64,000 bases of DNA from Ferrovibrio sp964218355 (GCF_964218355.1 NZ_CAXPMC010000009.1:62001-126000); one strand, 5' to 3'; positions 37,139 to 46,618 are shown, numbered from the stretch's first letter. A program made the numbers and translations. The notes: generated from the sequence alone by a model not told the origin.

Positions 37139-38935
37139 ATGCAGTCCCAGGATGCCGGCGCGCGGCCGGGCAGCGTTCTTCTTCTCTGTGCCGCGATCAC
37201 CGTCGGCATCCATGTCTGGCTGATCTTCACCGGCCTGGTGCCCAACCTGGTCAGCCGGCCGCTGCATTTTGCGGCGGCTCTGCCCTGGATTTTCGTCTTT
37301 GCCCGGGCCCGCAACGGCATCGAGCGGTGGACCGGCTTCGCCGCCGGCGCCTTCGGCCTGGCCGGCGCCGCCTACCTGATCGTCGACCGCAAGGCGGTGC
37401 TGGACCAGTATGGTTCGCTGGACGGCAGCCTGTGGCAGTTCGTGCTGGCCTTCGGCCTGATCGCCGTGGCGCTGGAAATGGCCCGCCGCGCGGTGCAGCC
37501 GGTGCTGCCGGCCGTGGCCGTGCTGTGCCTGCTGTACGGCTTTTTCGGCCAGCATCTGCCCGGCACGCTCGGCCATCCCGGCCTGCCGGCGGATTATTTC
37601 CTTGGCAGCCTGGTGCTGGCCGAGGGCGGCCTGTGGGGCCAGCTGACCGGCATTTCCATCGACCTGATCGTACCGTTCATGATCCTCGGCGCCGTGGTCT
37701 CGGCCGGCGAGGCCGGTCGCGGCTTCATGGCGCTGGCGACCCAGCTGGCCGGCGGCTACCGTGCCGGCGCGGCCAAAGTCTCGGTGCTGGCCTCGGCCCT
37801 GTACGGCACCATCTCCGGCTCGGCCTCGGCCAACGTGGCCTCGGTCGGCGCCATCACCATCCCGGGCATGATCCGCATGGGCTATCCGCGGCCGTTATCG
37901 GCGGCGGTGGAGGCCGTCGCCTCCACCGGCGGCCAGATTATGCCGCCGGTGATGGGCTCGGCCGCCTTCATCATGGCCGAACTGATCCGCAAGCCCTATG
38001 CCGACATTGCCGTCGCCTCGGTGCTGCCGGCGGTGCTGTTCTTCTTCGTCGCCTGGGTTGGCGTGCATTACTTCGCTCTGCGCTTCGGCCTCAAGGCGCT
38101 GCCGGCCGACGAGCTGCCGGGCTGGCGCATCGCCTCGGCCACCGCGCCGTTCTTCGCCCTGCCGCTGGCGATCCTGATCGTCATGCTGCTGGTGCTGGCC
38201 TATTCGCCGGCCTATTCGGCGATGATGGCCACGGCCGTCACCGTGGCCATGCTGGTCTGGGACGGCAGGACGAAGCGGCTGTCGCCGGCGATCTTTGCCG
38301 GCCGCTTCATGGTGGCACTGGTCGATGCGGCGCGGCAGATCGCGCTGATCGCCGCCATCATCATCTGCTCGGGCCTGATCGTCGGCGTCTTCCACGCCAC
38401 CGGCCTCGGCGTGAAGATCACCGGCCTGATCCTCGACCTTTCGGGCGGCAACCTGTGGGCGGCGCTGGCGCTGACCGCCCTGGCCTGCGTGATCCTCGGC
38501 ATGGAGCTGCCGACCACGGCGGCCTACCTGATCTGCGTGGCCGTCGCCGGTCCGGCTCTGGTCAGGCTGGGCCTGCCGGAACTGCATGCCCATATGTTCG
38601 TGTTCTGGTATGCGCTGCTCTGCACGATCACGCCGCCGGTCTGCGGCACGGTCTTCGTCGCCGCCTCCATTGCCGGCACGCCCTGGCTGCCGGTGGCCGG
38701 CATGGCCATGCGCATCGGCCTCGGGCTGTTCCTGATCCCGCTCGGCTTCGTCGCCAATCCCGCGCTGATGGACCTGGCCGGCCAGCCTTGGCTGGCCATG
38801 CTGGCCGCCGCCAAGATCGGCGCCGGCCTCGTGCTGCTGTCCTGGGGCCTGATCGGCAGCACCGGCAGCCTGCTGCTCCGGGCCGGCGCCGGGATTGCCG
38901 GCGCCGCCCTGATCTTCCTGTTCGGGGTGGGCTGA
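37139..38935 (+). CDS. TRAP transporter fused permease (DctQ-DctM type)
   Basis: Inner-membrane ion-driven permease partner of the TAXI protein. The 598 residues are hydrophobic throughout, with about four N-terminal helices (DctQ-like part, residues 1-150) fused to a DctM-like large domain. The large domain contains ISGSASANVASVGAITIPGM near residue 223 and GMELPTTAAYLICVA near residue 455. Fused QM subunits are the rule for TAXI-type TRAP systems. Confidence 0.92.
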   Translation: MQSQDAGARPGSVLLLCAAITVGIHVWLIFTGLVPNLVSRPLHFAAALPWIFVFARARNGIERWTGFAAGAFGLAGAAYLIVDRKAVLDQYGSLDGSLWQFVLAFGLIAVALEMARRAVQPVLPAVAVLCLLYGFFGQHLPGTLGHPGLPADYFLGSLVLAEGGLWGQLTGISIDLIVPFMILGAVVSAGEAGRGFMALATQLAGGYRAGAAKVSVLASALYGTISGSASANVASVGAITIPGMIRMGYPRPLSAAVEAVASTGGQIMPPVMGSAAFIMAELIRKPYADIAVASVLPAVLFFFVAWVGVHYFALRFGLKALPADELPGWRIASATAPFFALPLAILIVMLLVLAYSPAYSAMMATAVTVAMLVWDGRTKRLSPAIFAGRFMVALVDAARQIALIAAIIICSGLIVGVFHATGLGVKITGLILDLSGGNLWAALALTALACVILGMELPTTAAYLICVAVAGPALVRLGLPELHAHMFVFWYALLCTITPPVCGTVFVAASIAGTPWLPVAGMAMRIGLGLFLIPLGFVANPALMDLAGQPWLAMLAAAKIGAGLVLLSWGLIGSTGSLLLRAGAGIAGAALIFLFGVG

Positions 38936-38945
38936 AAGCAAGAAC

Positions 38946-39044
38946 CGTCGCTCCCGCGAAAGCGGGAGCCCAGCCCGAGGCACGGTTCCGGGGGCCCCCC
39001 CGCCCGTGGCCGGGTGCGGGGTCCCCGCGGGGGGGGGGACGACG
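38946..39044 (+). repeat. Dispersed inverted-repeat element, copy A (degenerate)
   Basis: The left arm 38946-38973 contains CTCCCGCGAAAGCGGGAG. The right arm 39017-39044 is its recognisable but eroded inverse, with its middle turned into ten consecutive Gs (39029-39038). It lies between the convergent ends of the TRAP permease and a reductase gene. A second copy is at 45969-46036. This is the familiar class of short palindromic repeats with CCCGCnnnAGCGGG cores. Confidence 0.75.
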
Positions 39045-39055
39045 ACTGGATCCGC

Positions 39056-40066
39056 TCAGGCCTTGTCGGGGCCGATCCGCACCAGCTGCTTGCCGAAATT
39101 CTTGCCCTTCAGCAGGCCGATGAAGGCCGCCGGCGCATTCTGCAGGCCGTCGGCCACATCTTCCCGGTATTTCAGCTTGCCGGATTTGATCCAGCCGGCC
39201 ATCTCCATGATCGCGCCCGGCCAGTATTCCATATGCTCGGAAATGATGAAGCCCTGCACCTTCGCGCGGTTCACCAGCACATGGCGCATGCCGGTAAACG
39301 GGAAGGGCTGGCCGTTATACTGGGCGATCAGGCCGCAGATCGAGACACGCGCAAAGCCGTTCAGCCGGCCGAACACCATTTCCATGATCTCGCCGCCGAC
39401 ATTCTCGAAATAGACATCGACGCGGTCCGGCGTCGCAGCCTTGAAGGCGGCATGCATGTCCGGGCCCTTGTAGTCGATGCAGGCATCGAAGCCCAGCTCG
39501 TTGACCACGTAGTCGCATTTCTCCTGGCCGCCGGCGATGCCGACCACGCGGCAGCCCTTGATCTTGGCGATCTGGCCGACCACCGAGCCGACCGCGCCGC
39601 TGGCCGCCGAGACCACCACGGTCTCGCCGGCCTTGGGCTGGCCCAGCGCCATCAGGCCGTAATGGGCGGTGCAGCCGGGCATGCCCAGAACGCCCAGCGA
39701 GGTGGAGACGGGGGCGATCTTCGGGTCCAGCACCCGCAATTCCTTCGCCGTGGCGACGCCGTATTCCTGCCAGCCCAGCATGCCGTTGACATACGTGCCG
39801 ACGGGCAGGGCGGCATCGTTGCTCTCGATCACCGTGCCGACCGTGCCGCCGCCCATCATGTCGCCGGGCTTCAGATGCGCCGCGTAAGAGCGCACCGGGT
39901 CCATGCGGCCGCGCATGTAGGGGTCCAGCGACAGCCAGATATTGCGCACCAGCACCTGGCCCGGACCCGGCTTCGGGATGTCGCGGGCGACGATCTCGAA
40001 ATCCGCCTCGGTGACCCAGCCCTTGGGGTGCTGTTTCATCAGAACCTGGGTGTTTTTCCCGCTCAT
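39056..40066 (-). CDS. NADP-dependent medium-chain reductase (CurA/prostaglandin reductase-like)
   Basis: A 336-residue zinc-free MDR-family enone reductase. The N-terminal GroES-like domain has WLSLDPYMRGRM, and the nucleotide-binding domain has VVSAASGAVGSVVGQIAKIKG near residue 152. The motif GMPGCTAHYGLMALGQPKAGETV is typical of leukotriene B4 12-hydroxydehydrogenase/CurA-like proteins that reduce alpha,beta-unsaturated carbonyls. It is monocistronic and its substrate is unknown. Confidence 0.9.
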   Translation of the reverse strand: MSGKNTQVLMKQHPKGWVTEADFEIVARDIPKPGPGQVLVRNIWLSLDPYMRGRMDPVRSYAAHLKPGDMMGGGTVGTVIESNDAALPVGTYVNGMLGWQEYGVATAKELRVLDPKIAPVSTSLGVLGMPGCTAHYGLMALGQPKAGETVVVSAASGAVGSVVGQIAKIKGCRVVGIAGGQEKCDYVVNELGFDACIDYKGPDMHAAFKAATPDRVDVYFENVGGEIMEMVFGRLNGFARVSICGLIAQYNGQPFPFTGMRHVLVNRAKVQGFIISEHMEYWPGAIMEMAGWIKSGKLKYREDVADGLQNAPAAFIGLLKGKNFGKQLVRIGPDKA

Positions 40067-40215
40067 GGCGTTTCCCTTTCACATGTCCCGGCCGGATTTC
40101 CGGCCCCGATTTGGCCCCTGATTGCCCTGGCGCAGGGCTATCTAAGGCAGTCGCGGACACTGTAAACTGCCGCAGCTATTGAGATAAGCCTGCCGTAGGG
40201 TTAACCCTGTCCGCC

Positions 40216-41892
40216 ATGACCGCCGCCCCGCCCGACCAGCTCCGCATCGCGCTTGCCCAGGTGAATCCCGTCATGGGCGACATCGCCGGCAATGCCGCCC
40301 TGATCGCCACCACCCGCGCGAAGGCCGCCGCGGCCGGGGCCGATCTCGTCGTCTTTCCCGAACTCGCCATCCTCGGCTATCCGCCCGAGGATCTGGTGCT
40401 GCGCCCGGCGGTGCAGGAAGCCTGCGCGGCGGCGATCCGCGACCTCGCCGCGCAGACCGCCGATGGCGGTCCCGGCCTGGTGGTCGGCACGCCCTGGCGG
40501 GAGAACGGCAAGCTGTACAATGCAGCGGCCCTGCTGGATGGCGGCGCCATCGCGGCGATCCGCTACAAGCATGAACTGCCCAATTACGGCGTGTTCGACG
40601 AGAAGCGCGTCTTCGAGGCCGGTCCGCTGCCGGGGCCGGCGGTGTTCCGCGGCGTGCGGCTGGGCCTGATGGTCTGCGAGGATATGTGGTTCGCCGATGT
40701 TGCCGAATGTCTCGGCGAGACCGGTGCCGAAATCCTCGTGGTGCCGAACGGCTCGCCCTTCGATACCGCCAAATGGGATGTGCGGCTCAATCTCGGTGTC
40801 GCCCGGGTGGTCGAGACCGGCCTGCCGCTGATCTACGTGAACTATGTCGGTGGCCAGGATGAACTGGTCTTCGATGGTGCCAGCTTCGTGCTGAATGCCG
40901 ACCGCAGCATGGCAGTGCGGCTGCCGGAATTCGCCGAAGACCTGACAATCACCGAATGGCAGCGCGGCAGCCAGCACTGGCGCTGCGCCCCCGGCCGCAA
41001 GGCCGAACCGCTGGCGCAGATGCCGCGCATCTACGAGGCGATGATGCTGGGCCTGCGCGACTATGTGAACCGCAACCGCTTTCCCGGCGTGGTGCTCGGC
41101 CTGTCCGGCGGCATCGATTCCGCGCTGTCGGCGGCGGTGGCGGTGGATGCGCTGGGTGCCGACCGGGTGCGCTGCGTGATGCTGCCGTCGAAATACACCT
41201 CGCAGCTCAGCCTCGACGATGCCGCGGCCTGCGCCGGGGCGCTTGGCGTCTCCTACGAGACCATCCCGATCGAGCCGGCGGTGCAGGCCTTCACCGGCAT
41301 GCTGGCGCCGGCCTTCCAGGGGCGTGCGCCCGACATCACCGAAGAGAACCTGCAGAGCCGGGTACGCGGCGTCACCCTGATGGCGCTTTCCAACAAGTTC
41401 GGCCATATGGTGCTGACCACCGGCAACAAGTCGGAAATGTCGGTCGGCTATGCCACGCTCTACGGCGACATGTGCGGCGGCTATTCCGTGCTGAAGGACG
41501 TCTACAAGATGACGGTCTTCGACCTGTCGCGCTGGCGCAACACGGCGAAACCCGCCGGCGCGCTCGGGCCGGACGGCATCGTCATCCCCGACAGCATCAT
41601 CCAGCGGCCGCCCTCGGCCGAGCTGCGCGAGGACCAGACCGACCAGGACAGCCTGCCGCCCTACGAGCAGCTGGATGCGATCCTCGAGATGCTGGTCGAG
41701 AAGGAGATGGCGGTGCGCGACATCGTCGCCGCCGGCCAGCCCGAGGATGTGGTGCGCCGGGTGCAGCATCTGCTGTATGTCGCCGAATACAAGCGCCGCC
41801 AGGCGCCGCCGGGCGTGAAGATCACCGCCCGCAATTTCGGCCGCGACCGCCGCTATCCGATCACCAACGGCTTCCGGGACCAGAGGAAATGA
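40216..41892 (+). CDS. nadE: Glutamine-dependent NAD+ synthetase NadE
   Basis: Final step of NAD synthesis, amidating nicotinate adenine dinucleotide. The 558 residues fuse an N-terminal nitrilase-type glutaminase (Glu in FPELAILGY near 49, Lys in RYKHELPNYG near 118, Cys in LMVCEDMWF near 154) with a C-terminal synthetase domain bearing the P-loop LGLSGGIDSALSAAVAV near residue 294. A GGGTTAACCC palindrome (40198-40207) lies 8 nt before the start. The stop overlaps the gltX start (ATGA). Confidence 0.95.
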   Translation: MTAAPPDQLRIALAQVNPVMGDIAGNAALIATTRAKAAAAGADLVVFPELAILGYPPEDLVLRPAVQEACAAAIRDLAAQTADGGPGLVVGTPWRENGKLYNAAALLDGGAIAAIRYKHELPNYGVFDEKRVFEAGPLPGPAVFRGVRLGLMVCEDMWFADVAECLGETGAEILVVPNGSPFDTAKWDVRLNLGVARVVETGLPLIYVNYVGGQDELVFDGASFVLNADRSMAVRLPEFAEDLTITEWQRGSQHWRCAPGRKAEPLAQMPRIYEAMMLGLRDYVNRNRFPGVVLGLSGGIDSALSAAVAVDALGADRVRCVMLPSKYTSQLSLDDAAACAGALGVSYETIPIEPAVQAFTGMLAPAFQGRAPDITEENLQSRVRGVTLMALSNKFGHMVLTTGNKSEMSVGYATLYGDMCGGYSVLKDVYKMTVFDLSRWRNTAKPAGALGPDGIVIPDSIIQRPPSAELREDQTDQDSLPPYEQLDAILEMLVEKEMAVRDIVAAGQPEDVVRRVQHLLYVAEYKRRQAPPGVKITARNFGRDRRYPITNGFRDQRK

Positions 41893-43214
41893 CCGGCCCG
41901 GCCGTGCGTTTCGCGCCGAGCCCCACGGGCCGGCTGCATGTGGGCAATGCGCGCGGCGCGCTGCTGAACTGGCTCTATGCCCGCAAGACCGGCGGCAGCT
42001 TCCTGCTGCGCATGGACGATACCGATGCCGCGCGCTCGACCGCCGAATTCGCGGCCGGCATCGCCGACGACCTGCGCTGGCTCGGCCTCGACTGGGACAG
42101 TTTCGTCCGCCAGTCGGACCGGCTCGGCCATTATGCCGCCGCCGCCGAGGCGCTGAAGAAGGCCGGGCGGCTCTATCCCTGCTACGAGACCGCCGAGGAG
42201 CTGGAGCTGCGCCGCAAGATTCAGCTCGGCCAGAAGAAGCCGCCGGTCTACGACCGCGCCGCGCTCAAACTCAGCGATGCCGACCGCGCCAGGCTGGAGG
42301 CGGAGGGGCGCCGGCCGCACTGGCGCTTCCGCCTCGACCACGAACACACCGCCTGGGACGATCTCGTGCATGGCCATGTCGAGATCGACACGGCGTCTCT
42401 GAGCGATCCGGTGCTGGTGCGTTCGGACGGCTATCCGCTCTATACGCTCAGTTCGGTGGCCGATGACGGCGAGCTCGGCATCAGCCATGTGATCCGCGGC
42501 GAGGATCACATCACCAATACCGCCGCGCAGATCCAGATCTTCCGCGCGCTCGGCCATGCCGTCCCGGTCTTCGGGCATTTCTCGCTGCTGCTGGATGCCG
42601 AGGGCGCCGGCCTGTCCAAACGCATCGGCTCGCTCAGCCTGGCCGATCTGCGCGGCCAGGGCATCGAGCCGATGGCGCTGAATTCCCTGCTGGCCCGACT
42701 GGGCAGCGCCGATCCGGTGGTGCCATGCCGCGACATGGCGGCCCTGGTCGAGGGCTTCGATCTCGGCCGCTTCAGCCGCGCCCCGGCCCGGCTCGATCCG
42801 CACGAGCTGGACCTGCTGAACGCGAAAATCCTGCACGAGACGGAGTTCGCCGCGATCCGCGACCGCCTGCCGCCCGGCGCCACGGAAGCCTTCTGGCTGG
42901 CGGTGCGCGGCAATATCACCGGGCTGTCCGACCTCGCCGTCTGGTGGGATGTGGTGGCCGGCGAGATTGCCGGGCCGCGCGAGGATGAGGCGCTGCTGGC
43001 CGCCGCTGCCGAGACCCTGCCGGCCGCACCCTGGGACGGTGCCACATGGAAGACCTGGACCGCGGCGGTTTCCGCCAGGACGGGCGCGAAGGGCCGCAGC
43101 CTGTTCCATCCGCTGCGTTTGGCCTTGACCGGGCAGGACAAGGGGCCCGAAATGGCGGCCCTGCTGCCGCTGATCGGCCGTGACCGGGTGCTGGCCCGGC
43201 TGACCGGGAAATAG
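41889..43214 (+). CDS. gltX: Glutamyl-tRNA synthetase
   Basis: Class I aminoacyl-tRNA synthetase charging tRNA-Glu. ATG at 41889 overlaps the nadE stop and starts MTGPAVRFAPSPTGRLHVGN, with the HIGH-type motif HVGN at residue 17; the KMSKS-type motif LSKRIGS is near residue 243. At 441 residues it is shorter than E. coli GltX (471). Many Alphaproteobacteria carry two GluRS; this short form could be the second one, so tRNA specificity (Glu versus Gln isoacceptors) is not settled from the sequence. Confidence 0.93.
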   Translation: MTGPAVRFAPSPTGRLHVGNARGALLNWLYARKTGGSFLLRMDDTDAARSTAEFAAGIADDLRWLGLDWDSFVRQSDRLGHYAAAAEALKKAGRLYPCYETAEELELRRKIQLGQKKPPVYDRAALKLSDADRARLEAEGRRPHWRFRLDHEHTAWDDLVHGHVEIDTASLSDPVLVRSDGYPLYTLSSVADDGELGISHVIRGEDHITNTAAQIQIFRALGHAVPVFGHFSLLLDAEGAGLSKRIGSLSLADLRGQGIEPMALNSLLARLGSADPVVPCRDMAALVEGFDLGRFSRAPARLDPHELDLLNAKILHETEFAAIRDRLPPGATEAFWLAVRGNITGLSDLAVWWDVVAGEIAGPREDEALLAAAAETLPAAPWDGATWKTWTAAVSARTGAKGRSLFHPLRLALTGQDKGPEMAALLPLIGRDRVLARLTGK

Positions 43215-43222
43215 AGGAGACC

Positions 43223-44836
43223 ATGGCAAAGGATCGCGTTTATCTCTTCGACACGACGCTGCGCGACGGCGCGCAGACGCAGGGGGTGGATTTCTCCGTC
43301 GAGGACAAGCGCATTATTGCCGGGGCGCTCGACCGGCTGGGCGTCGCTTATATCGAGGGCGGCTGGCCCGGCGCCAATCCCACCGACAGCGAGTTCTTCA
43401 CCACGAAGCCGCCATTGAAGCGCGCCAAATTCGTCGCCTTCGGCATGACCAAGCGGCCGGGCCGCTCGGCTGCCAACGATCCGGGACTGGCGCAGATCCT
43501 CGGCGCCAGCGCCGATGCCGCCTGCCTGGTCGGCAAGAGCTGGGACTTCCAGGTCGATGTCGCGCTCGGCATCAGCCAGGCGGAGAATATCGAACTGATC
43601 TCCGACAGCATCGCCGCCGCCCATGCGAAATTCGGCGAGGCGATGTTCGATGCCGAGCATTTCTTCGACGGATACAAGGCCAATCCGGATTTCGCCATTC
43701 AATGCGTGCAGGCGGCACTCGATGCCGGCGCCCGCTGGGCCGTGCTGTGCGACACCAATGGCGGCACGCTGCCGCACGAGGTCGAACGCATCGTCGGCGA
43801 GCTGGCCGCGAAGCTCGGCGATGCGTCGCGGCTGGGCATCCACACCCATAACGACACCGAAAACGCCGTTGCCAATTCGCTGGCCGCGGTGAAGGCCGGC
43901 GTGCGCCAGGTGCAGGGCACGCTGAACGGTCTTGGCGAGCGCTGCGGCAATGCCAATCTCATCGCGCTGATCCCGTCGCTGATGCTGAAGCCGTGGTTCC
44001 GCGACCATGTCGAGATCGGCCTCAGCGAGCAGGACCTGACCCACCTGACCGCCACCTCGCGCATGCTGGACGAGCTGGTGAACCGGGCGCCGAACCGCCA
44101 CGCGGCTTATGTGGGCGCCTCGGCCTTCGCCCACAAGGGCGGGCTGCATGTCTCGGCGGTGATGAAGGACCCGCGCACCTACGAGCATATCCCGCCGGAG
44201 ACGGTGGGCAACAAGCGGCAGGTTCTGATCTCCGACCAGGCCGGCCGCTCGAATCTTCTCGTCCGCCTGACCGAGGCCGGCATTCCCTTCAATCCCGACG
44301 ACAGCCGGCTGAACGCCCTGCTCGAAGATGTGAAGCAGCGCGAGGCCGAGGGTTACAGCTACGACGGTGCCGAGGCCAGTTTCGAGATTCTCGCCCGCCG
44401 CGCGCTCGGCCTGATGCCGACCTTCTTCGACGTGCGCAGTTTCCGCGTCACGGTGGAGCGGCGTTTCAATGCCCGCGGCCAGCTGGTCACCATGTCGGAA
44501 GCCACGGTGAAGCTGAATGTGGATGGCGAGACGCTGTTCTCGGTGGCGGAAGGCAACGGCCCGGTCAACGCGCTGGACCAGGCCATGCGCAAGGATCTCG
44601 GCCGCTACCAGGGCTATATCGACGATCTGCGGCTGGCGGATTTCAAGGTGCGCATCCTCAATGGCGGCACCGAAGCCACCACCCGGGTGATGATCGAGAG
44701 CACGGATGGCGAGGGCAGCCGCTGGTTCACGGTGGGCGTGTCGCCCAACATCATCGACGCGGCTTTCGTGGCACTGATGGATTCGATCCAGTGGAAGCTG
44801 CTGCGCGACGGCGCCACACCCTCCCGGCAGAAATAG
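43223..44836 (+). CDS. cimA: (R)-citramalate synthase
   Basis: Condenses pyruvate and acetyl-CoA to citramalate, giving threonine-independent isoleucine synthesis. The 537 residues start with the DRE-TIM motif YLFDTTLRDGAQTQGVDFS, have metal-binding HTHNDTENAVANSL near residue 212, and end with a LeuA-type regulatory dimer domain (SYDGAEASFEILARRALG). CimA rather than 2-isopropylmalate synthase is indicated by LFDTTLRDGAQTQGVDFSV and EGGWPGANPTD. It follows gltX by 8 nt. Confidence 0.92.
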   Translation: MAKDRVYLFDTTLRDGAQTQGVDFSVEDKRIIAGALDRLGVAYIEGGWPGANPTDSEFFTTKPPLKRAKFVAFGMTKRPGRSAANDPGLAQILGASADAACLVGKSWDFQVDVALGISQAENIELISDSIAAAHAKFGEAMFDAEHFFDGYKANPDFAIQCVQAALDAGARWAVLCDTNGGTLPHEVERIVGELAAKLGDASRLGIHTHNDTENAVANSLAAVKAGVRQVQGTLNGLGERCGNANLIALIPSLMLKPWFRDHVEIGLSEQDLTHLTATSRMLDELVNRAPNRHAAYVGASAFAHKGGLHVSAVMKDPRTYEHIPPETVGNKRQVLISDQAGRSNLLVRLTEAGIPFNPDDSRLNALLEDVKQREAEGYSYDGAEASFEILARRALGLMPTFFDVRSFRVTVERRFNARGQLVTMSEATVKLNVDGETLFSVAEGNGPVNALDQAMRKDLGRYQGYIDDLRLADFKVRILNGGTEATTRVMIESTDGEGSRWFTVGVSPNIIDAAFVALMDSIQWKLLRDGATPSRQK

Positions 44837-44840
44837 CCCG

Positions 44841-45710
44841 ATGAGCGGTACCAACAGACCGAAGCTCGGCAAGCTGGCGCCGCCGGGGCCGCTGCGGCGC
44901 GGGCCCGTCATCATCCTGGTCGAGCCGCAGCTGGGCGAGAATATCGGCGCCGCCGCGCGCGCCATGCTGAATTGCGGGATCACCGAGCTGCGGCTGGTCA
45001 ATCCGCGCGACGGCTGGCCCAACCCGGCCGCCTATGTGCTGGCCAGCAAGGCCGATCCGGTGCTGGATGCCGTCAGCGTGTTCCGCAGCACCGCCGATGC
45101 GGTGGCCGACCTGCATCGTGTCTATGCCACCACGGCGCGGCACCGCGACATGATGAAAGAGGCCGTCACCCCGCGCGAGGCGGCCGCCCGCATGCATGCC
45201 GAGGCGGGCGCGGGGAATCGCGTCGGGATCCTCTTCGGCCGCGAACGCACCGGGCTCGACAACGAGGATGTGGCCCTGGCCCATACCGCGATCACCGTGC
45301 CGCTCAATCCCGGCTTCTCGTCGCTGAACCTCGCCCAGGCGGTTTTGCTGGTCGGCTACGAATGGTTCACCGCCCAGGACGACACGCCGCCCAGCCGCAT
45401 GGACACCGTGCGCGGCGGCTTCGCCGCCCAGGCCGAGCTGCAGGGGCTGTACGACCACCTGGTGGCCGAACTCGATGCCTCGGGTTTCTTCCACAATGTC
45501 GAGCCCAAGCGCGGCGCCATCCTGCGCAACCTGCGCAGTGTGCTGCAGCGGGTGCCGCTGGCGGCGCAGGAAGTGAACACCTTCCGCGGCATGCTGAAAG
45601 CCATTGCGCAGGGCCGGCCGCTCAGGGCACCCTACAGCAAAAGACGGCAGCCCCAGCAGACGGAGACCGGCAATGACCCTTCAGGCAGTTCCGACCCAGC
45701 AGGCGGATGA
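44841..45710 (+). CDS. trmJ: tRNA/rRNA 2'-O-methyltransferase (TrmJ-like, SPOUT)
   Basis: SpoU-family knot methyltransferase, probably modifying the ribose of tRNA position 32. The 289 residues show VEPQLGENIGAAARAMLNCG near residue 28, GILFGRERTGLDNEDVALA near residue 127 and LNPGFSSLNLAQAVLLVGYE near residue 152. A C-terminal helical region fits the TrmJ extension. The start is 4 nt after cimA, and the 3' end overlaps the cupin gene by 38 nt. Confidence 0.9.
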   Translation: MSGTNRPKLGKLAPPGPLRRGPVIILVEPQLGENIGAAARAMLNCGITELRLVNPRDGWPNPAAYVLASKADPVLDAVSVFRSTADAVADLHRVYATTARHRDMMKEAVTPREAAARMHAEAGAGNRVGILFGRERTGLDNEDVALAHTAITVPLNPGFSSLNLAQAVLLVGYEWFTAQDDTPPSRMDTVRGGFAAQAELQGLYDHLVAELDASGFFHNVEPKRGAILRNLRSVLQRVPLAAQEVNTFRGMLKAIAQGRPLRAPYSKRRQPQQTETGNDPSGSSDPAGG

Positions 45711-45960
45711 CGAGCGGGTGCGCATCACCCGCTGGGATTTCGCCCCCGGCGCCGCCACCGGCTTTCATGTGCACGAATATCCCTATGCCGTGACCTACCT
45801 GACCGATGCGACCATGCGGCTGATCGACAAGGACGGCAGGGAAAGCATCATCGAGATGCAGGCCGGCGGCAGCTATTCGCGGCCCAAAGGCGTGGCCCAT
45901 GACGTGATCAACGCCGGCCCGGCGCCGATGGCCTTCGTCGAGGTCGAGATCAAGCTGTAG
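45673..45960 (+). CDS. Small cupin-domain protein
   Basis: A 95-residue single cupin barrel: RWDFAPGAATGFHVHEYPYA carries the first metal-binding cupin motif, and GVAHDVINAGPAPMAFVEVE the second. The ATG at 45673 has CGGAGA 7 nt upstream and sits inside the trmJ coding end. It resembles small cupins such as BauB-type proteins, but no pathway is indicated by the neighbours. Confidence 0.82.
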   Translation: MTLQAVPTQQADDERVRITRWDFAPGAATGFHVHEYPYAVTYLTDATMRLIDKDGRESIIEMQAGGSYSRPKGVAHDVINAGPAPMAFVEVEIKL

Positions 45961-45968
45961 GTCCTGCC

Positions 45969-46036
45969 CGTCGTTCCCGCGCAAGCGGGGACCCAGTTGT
46001 GTCGCCGCCTGGATCCCCGCCTGCGCGGGGATGACG
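45969..46036 (+). repeat. Dispersed inverted-repeat element, copy B
   Basis: Left arm 45969-45996 and right arm 46009-46036 are inverse-complementary at 24 of 28 positions around a 12-bp centre; each arm has a CCCGCGCAAGCGGGG-type hairpin core. It lies between the convergent cupin and thioesterase genes, 8 nt beyond the cupin stop, where it can form a large 3' stem-loop. It is related to copy A at 38946-39044. Confidence 0.85.
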
Positions 46037-46051
46037 ATTGATGAAAGGCGG

Positions 46052-46573
46052 TTATTTCCGCGCCAGCCCGATGCTGCGGCCGGCCTGCGGCGGGCGCGGC
46101 AGCCGGTCATGGCCTTCCTTCAGGCGGGCGAGCAGCGCTTGGTATTCCGGCGGGAAGGGGGCCGAGCGGCGGGTCGCCATGTCGATATTCATCAGCACCT
46201 GTTCCGAGGTGGCGGCGAGATAGCCCTTCTCGGCGTGATGCATCTCCAGGAAGCAGTGCACGCGCTTGGCATCGCAGTCGAGCAGCCGGAAGGTGAAGCG
46301 CAGCACGTCGCCCTCGACCACCTCCTGCAGATAGCAGACATGGGTTTCCAGCGCGAAGGTCGAGAAATTCGTCCGCTCCATGTAGGACCAGTCGAGCCCG
46401 AGCGGCCTGAGCAGCTCATCCAGCGCCTGGTCGAAGATCACGTTGTAATAGCCGACATTCATATGCCCGTTGGCATCGATATGGTCGGGCTTCACCGCCA
46501 TGCCGTCGAGTGCGAGGGGCTGGGTGAAATCGACCGGTTGAATCGAACTGGGGGCGGCTTGAGAGGAATTCAT
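46052..46573 (-). CDS. Hotdog-fold acyl-CoA thioesterase (4HBT family)
   Basis: A 173-residue single hotdog domain. The catalytic Asp motif is HIDANGHMNVGYYNVIFDQA near residue 34, the pattern of 4-hydroxybenzoyl-CoA thioesterase-like enzymes such as YbgC/FadM-type proteins. The start at 46573 gives MNSSQAAPSS; a longer reading frame upstream lacks family sequence and overlaps the divergent methyltransferase gene. It is divergent from tam with 45 nt between starts. The acyl substrate is unknown. Confidence 0.86.
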   Translation of the reverse strand: MNSSQAAPSSIQPVDFTQPLALDGMAVKPDHIDANGHMNVGYYNVIFDQALDELLRPLGLDWSYMERTNFSTFALETHVCYLQEVVEGDVLRFTFRLLDCDAKRVHCFLEMHHAEKGYLAATSEQVLMNIDMATRRSAPFPPEYQALLARLKEGHDRLPRPPQAGRSIGLARK

Positions 46574-46618
46574 AAACTTGGCCTTTGTCGTCTGCGTTTC
46601 TCCCGCTAGCTTCCTCCC

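Noticed and set aside
40198..40207. GGGTTAACCC palindrome as a nadE operator
   Set aside because: A 10-bp palindrome alone is weak evidence and it overlaps the ribosome-binding region; no second copy was seen.
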